The notes under the pieces are model-generated. The model saw only the letters and a list, made by a program, of their open reading frames with translations. It did no database searches and was not told the origin of the DNA. A stretch of 64,000 bases of DNA from assembly GCF_014138265.1 (NCBI RefSeq), contig NZ_JACGXL010000006.1, positions 62,001-126,000 of the forward strand, read 5' to 3'. This document shows positions 17,062-27,475 of this stretch, piece after piece. The position numbers and the translations under genes were made by a program. This stretch comes from Dokdonella fugitiva (GTDB taxonomy: Bacteria; Pseudomonadota; Gammaproteobacteria; Xanthomonadales; Rhodanobacteraceae). Each line of letters opens with the position of its first letter. Within the stretch, counting starts at the first letter, position 1.

Positions 17062-17077
17062 GTCGCGCGCGCGCCGA

Positions 17078-17764
17078 TCAGGTCGCGCCACGCGCGGACA
17101 GCTGTGCGTCGAGCAGGCGCAGCTGGTCCGGCGTGCCGATGTTGAGCCACCAGCCGTCGTAGCGTTCGCCGGCGAGGCGGCCTTCGCGCATCGCGCGCTG
17201 GTACATCGGCAGCAGCTTGAAGCAGGCCGCGGTCTCGCCGGCGACGAGCGCAGGGCGATAGACGCCGATGTTGCCGAACGTGAGGCGTTCGCCCAGGCCG
17301 TCGTCGTTGAGCCGGCCGTGCGCGAGGCAGAAGTCGCCGCGCGGATGGAAGTCGGGATTGGGCACCATCACCAGGTGCGCGAGCCCGTCCGGTTCGCGCG
17401 GCAGGCGCGCGTAGTCGTAGTCGCTGGCGATGTCGGCGCTGACGCCGATGAACGGCTCGTCGCCGAGCAGCGCGAGCGCGCGCTTGATGCCGCCGCCGGT
17501 CTCGAGCGGCGTCGGTCCTTCATAGCTGAAGTGGATGCGCAGGCCCCAACGCGAACCGTCGCCGAGCGCGAGCGGGAATTGCGCGGCGAGGTGCGACGTG
17601 TTGACGACGACGTCCTGCACGCCCGCGGCGGCGAGTTTCTCGAGGTGCCGTTCGATCAGCGTCCGCCCACCCGCGCGCAGCAGCGGCTTCGGCGTCGTGT
17701 CGGTGAGCGGGCGCATGCGCTCGCCGCGGCCGGCCGCGAAGATCATCGCGCGACGGATCGTCAT
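17078..17764 (-). CDS. murU: N-acetylmuramate alpha-1-phosphate uridylyltransferase MurU
   Basis: The product is 228 residues, a sugar-nucleotidyltransferase with AMIFAAGRGERMRPLTD and TPKPLL (nucleotide-binding loop), then GGGIKRAL and a C-terminal WWLNIGTPDQL. Paired directly with AmgK (ATGA overlap), this is the MurU of the cell-wall recycling bypass known from Pseudomonas. It turns MurNAc-1-phosphate into UDP-MurNAc, bypassing MurA and giving natural fosfomycin tolerance. Single-gene similarity to glucose-1-phosphate thymidylyltransferases exists, but the pairing decides. Confidence 0.92.
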   Translation of the reverse strand: MTIRRAMIFAAGRGERMRPLTDTTPKPLLRAGGRTLIERHLEKLAAAGVQDVVVNTSHLAAQFPLALGDGSRWGLRIHFSYEGPTPLETGGGIKRALALLGDEPFIGVSADIASDYDYARLPREPDGLAHLVMVPNPDFHPRGDFCLAHGRLNDDGLGERLTFGNIGVYRPALVAGETAACFKLLPMYQRAMREGRLAGERYDGWWLNIGTPDQLRLLDAQLSARGAT

Positions 17765-18825
17765 GCGGCGGACTCGCGAGCCTGCGTGATGTCGCGCTCG
17801 CCGAGCGCGCGCTCGAGCAGTGCGACGAATGCGGCGAGCTCCGGATAGCCCTGCGCGACCTGCGTCACGTAGCGCCAGACCAGCGGCAGGTCGCCGAGGT
17901 ACTGTGCCTTGCCGTCGCGGTACCAGAGACGACAGAAGATGCCGAGCACCTTGACGTGGCGCTGCAGGCCGACGAGGTCGAACCAGCGCCGGAAGCGTAC
18001 TGCGTCGACGTCGACGAGGTGCGCGTGGCGCAGTCGCAGGCGGTACGCCTCGACCCAGCCGTCAATGCGCTCGTGTGACCATTCGATGTAGCAGTCGCGC
18101 AGCAAGGAGGCGAGGTCGTAGGCGATCGGGCCGGCGACGGCGCCCTGGAAATCCACAATCCCTGGGCTCAAGAGCCCAGGCGCCACGACGCCCGCGTTCG
18201 GCAGCGCCGCATCGCCACGCAGCGCTTCGTCGCACACGATCAGGTTGCGACTGTGGTAGTCGCGATGCATGAACGTGCGTGGCTGCTCCAGCGCCGCGTG
18301 CGCGAGGAAGGTGAACGCGGCTTCGACGACGTCCCATTCCTCGCACGTGGGTACGTAACCGAGATGGCGCTGCAGGAACCATTCGGGCAGCAGCTCCATT
18401 TCGGCGACGAGGCGGCCGCGGTCGAATGCGGGCAGACCGTTCGTGTCGACCTGCGTCTGCATGCGCAGCAGCGCGTCGAGCGCGTCGCCGTAGAGGCGGT
18501 CCGCGCTGTGCGCGTCGAGTTCGGGCAGGTAGGTGCGCATGCCGAGGTCTTCCATGAGCACGAACCCCTGCTCGCGGTCGACCGCGAGCACGTCGGGCGC
18601 GTGCAGGCCGGCCGCGCGCAAGCGCGCGCCGACGTCGAGCCAGGTGTCGAGTTCGGCGCGGTCGTGCGGCGCGTCCATGAGGATGCGCGCGGGCGTGCCG
18701 GGCGATCGCACGCGCCAGTAGCTGCGCGTGCTCGCGTCGGCGGACGCGGGCTCGATCGCGGCGTCGGTGGCGAGCGCGGCGTCGGCGAAGCGTCGGCGTG
18801 CGTCGGCACGAAGGTCGCGGGTCAC
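17761..18825 (-). CDS. amgK: N-acetylmuramate/N-acetylglucosamine kinase AmgK, with palindromic insertion
   Basis: The product is 354 residues, an aminoglycoside-phosphotransferase-fold kinase that makes the anomeric sugar 1-phosphate for MurU. It has VLMEDLG, the catalytic HRDYHSRNLIV and the Mg-binding IVDFQGAVAGP. Between these two motifs there are about 17 extra residues (roughly DAALPNAGVVAPGLLSP), part of which is encoded by a perfect palindrome at 18161-18180. The loop normally runs directly from HxRN to the DFQ strand. The start is GTG; the gene is followed by murU with a four-base overlap. Confidence 0.9.
   Translation of the reverse strand: MTRDLRADARRRFADAALATDAAIEPASADASTRSYWRVRSPGTPARILMDAPHDRAELDTWLDVGARLRAAGLHAPDVLAVDREQGFVLMEDLGMRTYLPELDAHSADRLYGDALDALLRMQTQVDTNGLPAFDRGRLVAEMELLPEWFLQRHLGYVPTCEEWDVVEAAFTFLAHAALEQPRTFMHRDYHSRNLIVCDEALRGDAALPNAGVVAPGLLSPGIVDFQGAVAGPIAYDLASLLRDCYIEWSHERIDGWVEAYRLRLRHAHLVDVDAVRFRRWFDLVGLQRHVKVLGIFCRLWYRDGKAQYLGDLPLVWRYVTQVAQGYPELAAFVALLERALGERDITQARESAA
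18161..18180. repeat. perfect palindrome within amgK
   Basis: CCTGGGCTC-AA-GAGCCCAGG is a 9-bp stem with a two-base loop. It lies in the stretch that encodes the extra loop between the catalytic and metal-binding motifs of AmgK, so it looks like an in-frame palindromic insertion. Confidence 0.7.
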
Positions 18826-18884
18826 GGGGGATCCTGCACGGCAAGGGCGTGCAGTCTAGCAAGCGCGTGCTCCGCCTCGCTGCG

Positions 18885-20000
18885 TCAAGGCAGTTCGCTG
18901 CCGTCGCGGAACAGCTCGTCCGCGGCTTCGACAGGCGTGCACGTCGCGAGCGGCTGCGCGCGCACGAGCGCGTCGATGTCGACGAGCGCATCGTGCGACA
19001 GCTTGCCCATCGGTGGGATCGTGGTCGCCTGCTGCTCGATCATGATCACGCCATAGAAACCGCCGTCGAAATCGACCCACGGCGCGTAGCCGAACTTGCC
19101 GATGCTGGAGATCGATGGCGCCGCGGGCGGCGGCGGGAACGCCTCGATCCACGCACCGATGCTGTAGGCATGGCTGCCGTCGGCGCCGGGCGGCGAATAG
19201 GCGAGAGCGGCGCCGGCGGTCTGGTCGGCGTCGAGGGTCGCGATCGCCTGCGGCGACAGGATGCGCCAGCCGTTGCCGACGCCGCCGGCGAGCAGCATCG
19301 CGAGCACGCTCGCATAGTCGGGCAGGCTCGCCTGCGCGCCGCCGGAGATGCGGTAGTTCGTGGTCGGGCCGAGACCTTGCCAGTCGATGCCCGGTGCGGC
19401 GAGCGGCGCGCCGACGTGCGCCTGCCAGCCCGCTTGCCAGTCCTCGTCGCCGCGCACCTCGGCGACCTCGCCGCCGACCTGCATCGAGATGCCGCCGTAG
19501 GCGAAGTACGCGCCCGGTGGCGGGTAGGGCATGTCGACGTGCTGCGCGATCCACGCCACGTCCTCGGCGAGCGTGACGGGGAAGGCGAGCACGGGGCTAT
19601 CGAGATCGTCGCCGTAGCCGGCCGTGTGCGAGAACATCTGGCGCATCGTCATCGTGCCCTTGAGCCCGGTGAACTCCGGCAGGTAGCCCGACACCGGCGC
19701 GTCGAGCGTGATCGCACCGCGATCGACGAGCTGCAGGATGCGCACGCCCGCGAGCAGTTTCGACGCCGACGCGACCGGCACGCGCACGGTGTCGTCGTAG
19801 GCGGAAGCGCCGCCGCCCGCGTGCAGGTACTGCTTGAGCAGCAGCCCGCGCGGGGTGCCGATCGCGATGCCCGCGTCGCTCACGCCGGCGCGCTGCACGA
19901 GCTGTTGCACGCGCGCGGTGACCGCGGCGAAATCGCATTCGCCCGCCCGCGCGGCGGGTGTCGTGGCGAGGGCGGCGAGCAGGAGCAGGTGCGGGCGCAT
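18885..20000 (-). CDS. secreted serine hydrolase, beta-lactamase/class C family
   Basis: The product is 371 residues with a signal peptide (MRPHLLLLAALATTPAARA). The serine-type SxxK motif is in VPVASASKLLAG, followed by FSHTAGYGDD (typical of esterase EstB / class C-like proteins) and a Tyr motif in AYGGISMQVGG. The third motif is less clear, and the C-terminal part includes FDGGFYGVIMIEQQ. It could be an esterase, D-aminopeptidase or penicillin-binding-like protein acting in the periplasm; the substrate cannot be told. It is divergent from the suf operon. Confidence 0.82.
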   Translation of the reverse strand: MRPHLLLLAALATTPAARAGECDFAAVTARVQQLVQRAGVSDAGIAIGTPRGLLLKQYLHAGGGASAYDDTVRVPVASASKLLAGVRILQLVDRGAITLDAPVSGYLPEFTGLKGTMTMRQMFSHTAGYGDDLDSPVLAFPVTLAEDVAWIAQHVDMPYPPPGAYFAYGGISMQVGGEVAEVRGDEDWQAGWQAHVGAPLAAPGIDWQGLGPTTNYRISGGAQASLPDYASVLAMLLAGGVGNGWRILSPQAIATLDADQTAGAALAYSPPGADGSHAYSIGAWIEAFPPPPAAPSISSIGKFGYAPWVDFDGGFYGVIMIEQQATTIPPMGKLSHDALVDIDALVRAQPLATCTPVEAADELFRDGSELP

Positions 20001-20070
20001 GGGCGATCCTTCCGTTGGGCGCTGATGCCCGGAAACGTCGCGGCGTGGCCCGCGTTGACAGGCCACGGGT

Positions 20071-20109
20071 TTGACCGCGCGCGGCTTAAACAGTACTATT
20101 TCGGTACTG
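20071..20109 (+). promoter_or_regulatory. suf operon promoter with overlapping dyad operator
   Basis: A -35 box TTGACC (20071-20076) and a -10 box TACTAT (20094-20099) are 17 bases apart. The dyad CAGTACTATTTCGGTACTG (20091-20109, six-base perfect arms, seven-base centre) covers the -10 box and predicted start point. The next gene codes for the Rrf2-type SUF regulator. The dyad is therefore the likely autoregulatory operator. Confidence 0.75.
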
Positions 20110-20130
20110 ATTAACACCCCGGCCGCCGCC

Positions 20131-20577
20131 ATGCTCCGCGTCAGCAAGCTCACCGACTACGCGACCGTCGTCATGACCTGCCTCGCCGGCGCAGGCGACG
20201 GCGTGCTCAGCGCCCAGGTGCTGGCCGAACGCGCGCGGCTCGAACTGCCGACGGTGAGCAAGCTGCTCAAGCAGCTCGCCCAGGCCGGGCTGGTCACGTC
20301 CACGCGCGGCATCAACGGCGGTTACCGCCTCGCGCGCGCGCCCGAGCGCATCACGATCGCCGACGTCGTCACCGCGATGGAGGGGCCGATCGGCATGACC
20401 GAATGCAGCGCGCACGCCGGCGTGTGCGACCACGAGTCGCATTGCGGCGTGCGCGTGAACTGGCAGCGCATCAACCATGCGATCGCCAATGCGCTCGAAA
20501 GCGTCACGCTAGCGGACATGCTCAAGCCGCCGCCGCGGCGCGCGGGGGCGATCCCGCTGCGCGTCGCGACCGCATGA
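20131..20577 (+). CDS. sufR: Rrf2-family SUF operon regulator (SufR type)
   Basis: The product is 148 residues. It has a winged helix (about 10-75: [29 protein letters not shown] split across helix and wing) and three cysteines, Cys92, Cys99 and Cys105, in a C-x6-C-x5-C layout that fits [2Fe-2S] binding as in IscR. It is expected to sense Fe-S status and repress its own operon through the dyad just upstream. The ATG at 20131 begins the conserved [14 protein letters not shown]; the upstream frame overlaps the operator and was rejected. Confidence 0.92.
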   Translation: MLRVSKLTDYATVVMTCLAGAGDGVLSAQVLAERARLELPTVSKLLKQLAQAGLVTSTRGINGGYRLARAPERITIADVVTAMEGPIGMTECSAHAGVCDHESHCGVRVNWQRINHAIANALESVTLADMLKPPPRRAGAIPLRVATA

Positions 20578-20627
20578 GCGCGTCCGCGCCCGATCTTGGC
20601 GACCCGAAACCCGCAACAGGCAGCCCG

Positions 20628-22108
<1,481 letters not shown>

Positions 22109-22112
<4 letters not shown>

Positions 22113-22531
22113 AGCGCGTGGTCGTTCTCCTGTGCGCGTTTGCGAGCGTCGCCGCGCAGGCCGCGGACGCCGGCGACGTGCGTTACGTGCCCGAGATCTT
22201 CGGGCGCCTCGTCGGCGCGCAGGCGTATCCGCCGACCAACGTCTGCCTGCGCCACAGCGGATCGGAATCCACCCAGTGCGCGTACACGGACATGGAGGGC
22301 CGCTTCCGCATTCCTTCGTTCGGTGCGGTGCATCCGGAGCCGGCGCGCGAGGGCGATCGGCGTCCGCCCGCGTACGCCGACTACTGGCTCGAAATCGGTA
22401 CGCGCACGAAGACGGTCACGCGCTTGCGCGACATCGATCTCGTCGATCACGGCCGGGCCGTGCTGCACCTCGAATGCGATCTCGCGCGCGCGGCGCGCGC
22501 CGGTGCGTGCGAGGCGAAGAATCCCGGATGA
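22109..22531 (+). CDS. secreted hypothetical protein inside the suf operon
   Basis: The product is 140 residues with a clear signal peptide (about 1-20, ending AAQAADA). The mature part ([19 protein letters not shown], then [13 protein letters not shown]) resembles the transthyretin-like / carboxypeptidase regulatory fold, but no family can be asserted. It has four cysteines. It overlaps sufB and the next methyltransferase gene by four bases each, so it is made with the SUF machinery. No role in Fe-S assembly is known for such a protein, and the location outside the cytoplasm makes one unlikely. Confidence 0.7.
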
Positions 22532-23175
22532 GCGTCGACGTGCGCCATCACTGGGACGCCGTGTATCGCACGCGACCCGACGTGCGGACGAGCTGGCATC
22601 GCGCGCACCTCGACACGTCGCTGCGCCTGCTCGATGCAATCGACCTCGATGCCGACGCGCCGATCGTGGACATCGGCGGCGGCCGTTCGACCTTCGTCGA
22701 CGACCTGCTCGCGCGGGGCCATCGCGACGTGAGCGTGCTCGACATCGCCGCCGAGGCGCTCGCCCAGGCGCATGCACGCCTCGGCGCGACGGGCGACCGC
22801 GTGCACTGGATCGCCGCCGACGTGACCGCGGTCGAACTGCCGGCCGCGCAGCATGCGCTGTGGCACGACCGCGCGGTGTTCCATTTCCTCGTCGACGCGG
22901 ATGCGCGGGCGCGCTACGTGGCGACGCTCGCGCGCGCGGTGCGCCCGGGCGGCCACGCGATCGTCGCGACGTTCGCACCTGGCGGCCCCGTGCAGTGCAG
23001 TGGCCTGCCCGTGTGCCGCTACGACGCGGCGACGCTCGCGGCCGGGTTCGCGCCCGCGTTTTCGCTCGTCGCCGCCGAGCACGACCTGCATCGCACGCCG
23101 GACGGCCGCGAGCAGGCGTTCACCTACGTGCTGTTGCGCCGTGAAGGCGCCGAAGACCAGGGAATCCGATGCTGA
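22528..23175 (+). CDS. class I SAM-dependent methyltransferase within suf operon
   Basis: The product is 215 residues with HWDAVYRTRPDVRTSWH at the start and motif I IVDIGGGRSTFVDDLL; a later HDRAVFHFLVD and VRPGGHAIVATFAPGGP are typical of small thioether- or metal-type methyltransferases. It overlaps sufC by seven bases. Related methyltransferases often act on small molecules, such as tellurite, thiopurine or selenium species. A sulfur or selenium detoxification link with SUF is conceivable but unproven. Confidence 0.82.
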   Translation: MSVDVRHHWDAVYRTRPDVRTSWHRAHLDTSLRLLDAIDLDADAPIVDIGGGRSTFVDDLLARGHRDVSVLDIAAEALAQAHARLGATGDRVHWIAADVTAVELPAAQHALWHDRAVFHFLVDADARARYVATLARAVRPGGHAIVATFAPGGPVQCSGLPVCRYDAATLAAGFAPAFSLVAAEHDLHRTPDGREQAFTYVLLRREGAEDQGIRC

Positions 23176-23948
23176 AGATCGTCGACCTCCACGTCCGCGT
23201 CGCGGGCAAGGAAATCCTCAAGGGGCTCTCGCTCGAGATCGCCGCGGGCCAAGTGCACGCGATCATGGGGCCGAACGGCGCCGGCAAGTCGACGCTCGGC
23301 AACGTGCTCGCCGGGCGCGAGGGCTACGAGGTGACCACGGGAACGGTCGAATACCAGGGCCGCGACCTGCTCGCGCTCGAGCCCGAGGAGCGCGCGGCCG
23401 AGGGCGTGTTCCTCGCGTTCCAGTACCCGGTCGAGATCCCCGGCGTCAACAACACCTACTTCCTGCGAGCCGCGCTCAACGCGCAGCGCAAGCATCGCGG
23501 CGAGGCGGAACTCGATTCGATGCAGTTCTTGAAGAAGGTGCGCGAGAAGCTCGCGGTGCTGCACCTCAAGGACGAACTGCTGCATCGCGCCGTCAACGAA
23601 GGCTTCTCCGGCGGCGAGAAGAAGCGCAACGAAATCTTCCAGCTCGCGCTGCTGGAGCCGCGGCTCGCGATCCTCGACGAGACCGACTCCGGCCTCGACA
23701 TCGACGCGCTGCGGATGGTCGCCGACGGCGTCAACGCGATGCGCGATCCGGCGCGCGCGTTCCTCGTCGTCACGCACTACCAGCGCCTGCTCGACTACAT
23801 CGTGCCCGACGTCGTGCACGTGCTCGCCGACGGGCGCATCGTCGAGAGCGGCGACAAGTCGCTCGCGCTCAAGCTCGAGGAGCACGGCTACGCCTGGATC
23901 GCCGGGCGCCACGTGCCCGCGCACGACGGCGCGGGAGCCGGCGGATGA
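23169..23948 (+). CDS. sufC: SUF ATPase subunit SufC
   Basis: The product is 259 residues, an ABC-type soluble ATPase. Walker A is GPNGAGKST, the signature is FSGGEKKRNEI (SufC-specific), Walker B is LAILDETDSGLD, and the switch histidine is in VVTHYQRLLDY. It drives the conformational changes of SufBC2D during cluster assembly. The stop overlaps sufD (ATGA). Confidence 0.96.
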   Translation: MLKIVDLHVRVAGKEILKGLSLEIAAGQVHAIMGPNGAGKSTLGNVLAGREGYEVTTGTVEYQGRDLLALEPEERAAEGVFLAFQYPVEIPGVNNTYFLRAALNAQRKHRGEAELDSMQFLKKVREKLAVLHLKDELLHRAVNEGFSGGEKKRNEIFQLALLEPRLAILDETDSGLDIDALRMVADGVNAMRDPARAFLVVTHYQRLLDYIVPDVVHVLADGRIVESGDKSLALKLEEHGYAWIAGRHVPAHDGAGAGG

Positions 23949-25210
23949 GCGCCCTGCTCGAATCGCTGCTCGGCGAGCGTGCGGCACCGGCCGCGCTCGC
24001 CGGCGTACGCGAAGCCGCGATCGCCGCGTTGCGCGAGCGCGGCCTGCCCGGGCCGCGCGACGAAGCATGGAAGTACACGAGCCTGCGCGCGCTCGAACAG
24101 CGCCGGTACGCCGACGGTGACTGCGGCGCGCGCATGCGCGCGATCGACGTCGGCTTCCTGCCCGGCCCGTCCGCGGCGCGCCTCGTCTTCGTGAACGGCA
24201 TCCACCGCGAGGACCTGTCCGAGGTCGGCGCCGTCACGGGGCTCGACATCGAACGACTCGGCGAGCGGCCGGACGAACTCGCGGCGATCCTGCGCTCGGC
24301 GCCGCCCGTCGACGCGTTCGGCGAACTCAACGCCGCGCTCGCGCTCGACGGCGTGCGCGTACGCGTCGCCGCCGGCGCGCGCATCCAGGCGCCCGTGCAG
24401 ATCGTCCACGTCGGTACGCCGGCGGACGGTGACGTCGCCTGGAGCCTGCGCGTGCAGGTCGAGCTCGGCGACGGCGCGCAGCTGCGGCTGATCGAGCACC
24501 ACGTCGGCAGCGCGCCGAATGCGAACCTCGGCAGCATCGTCGCCGCCTACCGGCTCGGCGCGCGCGCGCGGCTCGATCTCATCCAGCTCCAGGACGGCGC
24601 CGAAGGCGCTGGCCTCTTCCGGCGCAGCGACGCCGTGCTCGGCTCGGATGCGATATTCGATTTGCACACCGTCGAGGTTGGCGCGCAGCTCGCGCGTCAC
24701 GATCTCGTCGTCGCCCTCGAAGGCCGTGGTGCGCGCCTGCGTTCGCGCGGCGTGTTCGCGTTGCGCGGGCGCCAGCACGCGGACACGCGTCTCGCGGTCA
24801 CGCATGCCGCGCGCGACACTGCCTGCGACATCGCTTGGCGCGGCGTAGCCGACCAGCGCTCGCGTGGCGTGTTCCACGGCGCGATCACCGTTGCCGCGGG
24901 CGCGGACGGCGCCGACGCGCAACTTTCCAACAAGAACCTGCTGCTGTCCGCGCAGGCCGAGATCGACACCCAGCCCGTGCTCGAGATCCACGCCGACGAG
25001 GTCAAGGCCGCGCACGGCGCGACGGTCGGCCAGCTCGACGAGCGCGCGCTGTTCTACCTGCGTTCGCGCGGCCTGCCGCTCGACCTCGCCCGGCGCATGC
25101 TCGTCGCCGCCTTCTGCGGCGCGGTGCTCGACGACCTCGAACCCGCGCTGCGCGCGCGCGTCGACGCGTTGCTCGCGGCGCGGCTGCCGCAGGCGGAGGC
25201 GACGCCATGA
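23945..25210 (+). CDS. sufD: Fe-S cluster scaffold subunit SufD
   Basis: The product is 421 residues. The N-terminal helical part has PGPRDEAWKYTSLRAL, the SufD signature; a right-handed beta-helix core follows. The C-terminal part has LLLSAQAEIDTQPVLEIHADEVKAAHGATVG, cut here only for naming: the key residues are the ADEVKAxHG block, where His contributes to cluster formation, and FYLRSRGL. It forms a heterodimer with SufB. The stop overlaps sufS (ATGA). Confidence 0.95.
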   Translation: MSALLESLLGERAAPAALAGVREAAIAALRERGLPGPRDEAWKYTSLRALEQRRYADGDCGARMRAIDVGFLPGPSAARLVFVNGIHREDLSEVGAVTGLDIERLGERPDELAAILRSAPPVDAFGELNAALALDGVRVRVAAGARIQAPVQIVHVGTPADGDVAWSLRVQVELGDGAQLRLIEHHVGSAPNANLGSIVAAYRLGARARLDLIQLQDGAEGAGLFRRSDAVLGSDAIFDLHTVEVGAQLARHDLVVALEGRGARLRSRGVFALRGRQHADTRLAVTHAARDTACDIAWRGVADQRSRGVFHGAITVAAGADGADAQLSNKNLLLSAQAEIDTQPVLEIHADEVKAAHGATVGQLDERALFYLRSRGLPLDLARRMLVAAFCGAVLDDLEPALRARVDALLAARLPQAEATP

Positions 25211-26445
25211 CCGGCCAGAAGGGCCGTGCATTCGACGTTGCGCGCGTGCGCGAGGACTTCCCGCTGCTCGCGCGCACGGTGCATGGCAAGCCGCTCGTCT
25301 ATTTCGACAGCGCGAACACCGCGCAGAAGCCGCGCGCGGTGATCGAGGCGGTCGACCGCTACTACCGCGAGTTCAACGCCAACGTCGCGCGCGCTGTGCA
25401 CCAGCTCGGCGAGGAGGCGACCGCGGCGTACGAGTCCGCGCGCGACAAGCTCGCGCGTTTCCTCGGCGCGCCGTCGCGCGAGGAGATCGTGCTGACCAGC
25501 GGCACGACCCAGGCGATCAACCTCGTCGCGTACAGCTGGGCGCTGCCGCGCCTGCGCGCCGGCGACGAGATCCTCGTCACGACGATGGAGCACCACGCGA
25601 ACATCGTGCCTTGGCAGCTCGTCTGCGAGCGCACCGGCGCGCGCCTCAAGGTTGCACCGATCAGCGAACGTGGCGAGCTGATCGTCGATCGCTTCGTCGA
25701 CGCGCTCACGCCGTCGGTCAAGCTCGCCGCGGTCGCGCACGTATCGAACGTGCTCGGCACGATCAACCCGGTCGCCGAACTCGCGCGCGCTGCGCGCAAG
25801 CGCGGCATCCCGCTGCTCGTCGACGGCTCGCAGGCGGCTCCGCACGTCGCGGTCGACTTGCGCACGCTCGGCTGCGACTTCTACGCGATGACCGGGCACA
25901 AGCTGTTCGGCCCGACCGGCACGGGCGCCCTGTGGGCGCGGCGCGAGATCCTGCGCGAGATGCCGCCGTTTTTCGGCGGCGGCGAGATGATCCGCGAGGT
26001 GCGCTTCGACGGCACCACGTTCGCCGACCCGCCGCACCGCTTCGAGGCGGGCACGCCGAACATCGCCGGCTTCGTCGGCCTCGGCGCCGCGATCGACTAC
26101 CTGGACGGCCTCGGCCACGCTGCGATCGGTGCGCACGAGCAGGCGTTGCTCGATCACCTCACCGAGGCGTTGCGGGCGATGCCCGGCGTGCGCCTGTTCG
26201 GCGAAGCCGCGCACAAGGTGCCGGTGGTGTCGTTCCTCGTCGACGGCGCGCACGCGCACGACCTCGCGACCCTGCTCGACCACGAAGGCATCGCGGTGCG
26301 CTCGGGCCATCATTGCGCGCATCCGCTGATGCAGTTCTTCGGCGTGCCGGCCACCTTGCGTGCGTCGCTCGCGTTCTACAACACGCACGAGGAGATCGAG
26401 CGCTTCGCCGCGGCGCTCGCGCGCGTGCGCACGCTGCTCGCCTGA
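25207..26445 (+). CDS. sufS: cysteine desulfurase SufS
   Basis: The product is 412 residues, a PLP class V aminotransferase-fold enzyme. It has LVYFDSANTAQKP, TSGTTQAINLVAYSW, the PLP lysine in YAMTGHKLFGPTGTG, FEAGTPNIAGFVGL, and the catalytic cysteine in SGHHCAHPLMQFF. It removes sulfur from cysteine and passes it to a carrier. The carrier here should be the SufU-like product of the next gene, since no sufE is present in the operon. Confidence 0.96.
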   Translation: MTGQKGRAFDVARVREDFPLLARTVHGKPLVYFDSANTAQKPRAVIEAVDRYYREFNANVARAVHQLGEEATAAYESARDKLARFLGAPSREEIVLTSGTTQAINLVAYSWALPRLRAGDEILVTTMEHHANIVPWQLVCERTGARLKVAPISERGELIVDRFVDALTPSVKLAAVAHVSNVLGTINPVAELARAARKRGIPLLVDGSQAAPHVAVDLRTLGCDFYAMTGHKLFGPTGTGALWARREILREMPPFFGGGEMIREVRFDGTTFADPPHRFEAGTPNIAGFVGLGAAIDYLDGLGHAAIGAHEQALLDHLTEALRAMPGVRLFGEAAHKVPVVSFLVDGAHAHDLATLLDHEGIAVRSGHHCAHPLMQFFGVPATLRASLAFYNTHEEIERFAAALARVRTLLA

Positions 26446-26448
26446 TCG

Positions 26449-27450
26449 ATGAGCGACGGTGCCGCGCTGTATCCGCAGCTCGTGCTCGAGCACCGGCGCA
26501 ATCCGCGCAACCGCGGCCACCTCGCCACCTGCACGCATGCCGCGGACGGCGCGAATCCCCTTTGCGGCGATCGCCTGCGCATCGAGTTGCGCTGCGAGGC
26601 GGGGCACATCGTCCAATTGCGCCATTCCGGCGAAGCCTGTGCGGTTGCCGTCGCGACCGCGTCGATGCTCGGCGAACTCGTCGACGGCCTCGATGCCGAC
26701 GCGGTCGATGCGCTCGGCGAGCGCTTCGCCGCGTACATCGAGGGGCGCGGCGACGCGACCGGCCTCGGTCCGCTCGCGGCGATGGCCGGCTTGCAACAGC
26801 ATCCTTCGCGGCGAAAATGTGCCCTGCTGCCGTGGGCTACGCTGCGCGCCGCACTCGCCGGCTCGGCCGGCGCGACCACCGAAACGGAGTCTTCGATGCA
26901 AGCGAGTACCGCCACCGCGCCCCCTGCGTTCCGCGCCGCCGTTGCCGCCGACGTCGATGCGATCGTCGACCTCGTGCAATCGGCATACCGCGGCGAAGGC
27001 AGCAAACAGGGCTGGACCACCGAAGCGGACATGCTCGACGGCCAGCGCACCGACCCGGCCGGCGTGGCCGCGCTGCTGACGACGCCGGGCAGCCTCGTCC
27101 TGCTCGCCGAGTCGGCCGGGCGACTGCTCGCCTGCGCGCACGTCGAGCGCCAGGGCGACGCCGCGTATTTCGGCATGTTCTCCGTCAGCCCGCAGCTGCA
27201 GGGCGGCGGCATCGGTCGCGCGATGCTCGGCGAAGCCGAGCGCATCGCCCGCGACGAATGGGGATGTCGCGAGATGCAGATGACCGTGATCTCGATCCGC
27301 GACGAACTCATCGCATGGTACGAGCGCCGCGGTTACCGGCGCACGGGCCAGTACAAACCGTTCCCGTACGGTGACGAGCGTTTCGGCGTTCCCAAGCGCG
27401 ACGACCTGCGCTTCGAGCTGCTCGTGAAGGTGCTGCAGGCCCGATCGTGA
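26449..27450 (+). CDS. sufU: SufU-like sulfur carrier fused to a GNAT acetyltransferase
   Basis: The product is 333 residues. Residues 1-140 are a complete SufU: NPLCGDRL (Cys39), SGEACAVAVATASML (Cys64) and RRKCALLPWATLRAAL (Cys124), the zinc/sulfur-transfer cysteines. From Met150 a GNAT domain follows with SPQLQGGGIGRAML (acetyl-CoA loop) and WYERRGYRRTG. The linker (about 137-150) contains ACGGAG, six bases and ATG (26896), the same layout as genuine starts in this window. The GNAT may thus also be made alone. SufU receives sulfur from SufS; the acetyltransferase substrate is unknown. Confidence 0.88.
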   Translation: MSDGAALYPQLVLEHRRNPRNRGHLATCTHAADGANPLCGDRLRIELRCEAGHIVQLRHSGEACAVAVATASMLGELVDGLDADAVDALGERFAAYIEGRGDATGLGPLAAMAGLQQHPSRRKCALLPWATLRAALAGSAGATTETESSMQASTATAPPAFRAAVAADVDAIVDLVQSAYRGEGSKQGWTTEADMLDGQRTDPAGVAALLTTPGSLVLLAESAGRLLACAHVERQGDAAYFGMFSVSPQLQGGGIGRAMLGEAERIARDEWGCREMQMTVISIRDELIAWYERRGYRRTGQYKPFPYGDERFGVPKRDDLRFELLVKVLQARS

Positions 27451-27475
27451 TCCAGCGCAACGGAGCGATGAAGCG

